From: an uncultured Bacteroides sp. | Lineage (GTDB): Bacteria; Bacteroidota; Bacteroidia; Bacteroidales; Bacteroidaceae | Assembly: GCF_949298305.1 (NCBI RefSeq) | Contig: NZ_CASFWU010000025.1 | Span: 1 to 30,804, forward strand | Direction of reading: 5' to 3' | Length of the DNA: 30,804 bases | Shown here: positions 30,438 through 30,804 of the stretch, one piece after another | Layout of the letters: every line of letters begins with the position of its first letter | Numbering within the stretch: the first letter of the stretch is position 1 | Made by a program: the position numbers and the translations under genes | The notes under the pieces: model-generated | Database searches by the model: none | What the model saw: the letters and a program-made list of their open reading frames with translations, nothing else | What the model was told of the DNA's origin: nothing

Positions 30438-30804
30438 TCAGTACTTGAACAGGACGGCTCCGCCTTCCACAATCAGCCCCTTGTCGAAGGTGCCGCTATG
30501 CCCGTAGCGTCGGCTGGCGCCGTAGCCTCCGGTCAGGAAGAGGCCCAGGCGGTCGGTCAGGCGGTATTCCAGGTTGGCGCGTGCCTGGAGGGCATAGAGT
30601 CGGGCGGGTAGTCCGAGGTCTTTGTTGCGGAAGGTTTCGATGTGCTGGTAGCCCAGGTCGCCGCTGAGGTAGAGCCGGTGGCAGAGCGGAATTTCCAGTC
30701 CGGCGCGGTAGAAGGCCGCTGCCGAGAAGCGGTCGCCGAAGTCCAGGTAGTGGGTGCCGCCGCCCAGGATGGTATAGAAGAGCCGGTTCTTGAAGCGCAC
30801 GCCG
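30438..30804 (-). CDS. Outer-membrane beta-barrel protein, C-terminal part, partial
   Basis: The gene stops at 30438 (TGA on the minus strand) and runs off the right edge; 122 residues are visible. They alternate hydrophobic and polar residues in beta strands (TILGGGTHYLDFGD, AFYRAGLEIPLCHRLYLSGDLGYQ, RANLEYRLTDRLGLFLTGGYGASR) and end VEGGAVLFKY, an aromatic C-terminal residue as in outer-membrane barrels. It looks like a small porin-like or outer-membrane barrel family; I cannot name it. It converges with fbp across the hairpin and tandem-array region. Confidence 0.75.
   Translation of the reverse strand, partial: GVRFKNRLFYTILGGGTHYLDFGDRFSAAAFYRAGLEIPLCHRLYLSGDLGYQHIETFRNKDLGLPARLYALQARANLEYRLTDRLGLFLTGGYGASRRYGHSGTFDKGLIVEGGAVLFKY

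Overview
The window looks like a chromosomal segment of a gut Bacteroides (order Bacteroidales); the species is not certain. The evidence is: promoters of the Bacteroides type (TTTG, about 19-21 bp, TAnnTTTG) in front of many genes, weak Shine-Dalgarno sequences, SusC/TonB-type outer-membrane proteins, lipoproteins with short lipobox signals, a class III fructose-1,6-bisphosphatase, and a class I (anaerobe-type) hybrid cluster protein.

Layout. 1-3215: the end of a TonB-dependent receptor, a surface lipoprotein and a PepSY inner-membrane protein, in the order of the XusABC xenosiderophore uptake system. 3311-4966: hcp (hybrid cluster protein). 5134-8760 (minus): a large GH2 lipoprotein. 8936-11491: a BlaI-type repressor, an M56 (BlaR1-like) membrane peptidase with an ExbD-like tail, and a tiny His/Pro-rich lipoprotein with its own promoter and terminator. 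11588-12568: about 1 kb without a convincing gene but rich in repeats. 12569-17117: a secreted BspA-type leucine-rich-repeat protein, a CPBP membrane protease and Tex. 17438-19174: a secreted 5'-nucleotidase-type phosphoesterase. 19207-20479: 1.3 kb without genes and packed with different repeats. 20480-23866: an AT-richer block with an outer-membrane beta-barrel protein, a small unknown ORF and a convergent LuxR-type regulator. 24063-25784 (minus): a DUF4878-like lipoprotein, a YiiX-like papain-fold lipoprotein and a Crp/Fnr regulator. 26062-26312: a tRNA operon (Ser-GCT, Lys-CTT, Glu-CTC) with a clear promoter and terminator. 26421-30026: an AspT/YidE-type transporter and fbp. 30438-30804: the C-terminal part of an outer-membrane barrel protein.

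How the parts work together. The xus genes bring ferric siderophore from the surface (XusB) through the outer membrane (XusA), and probably reduce it at the inner membrane (XusC). Hcp next door handles nitric oxide or hydroxylamine, so the left end fits life in an inflamed gut; that link is inference. BlaI and the M56 peptidase form a signal-cleavage switch, but no beta-lactamase is nearby.

The most unusual content is non-coding. Three copies of a long palindrome family lie in intergenic gaps (1982, 5000, 14838). Five separate arrays have a 22-23 bp period (331, 11859, 19741, 20100, 30242). A MITE-like palindromic element lies at 12272-12514, with a third copy of its end at 20351. The fbp gene appears to lack about 30-35 codons just before its first metal-binding motif. 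No complete new defence or biosynthetic system is visible.
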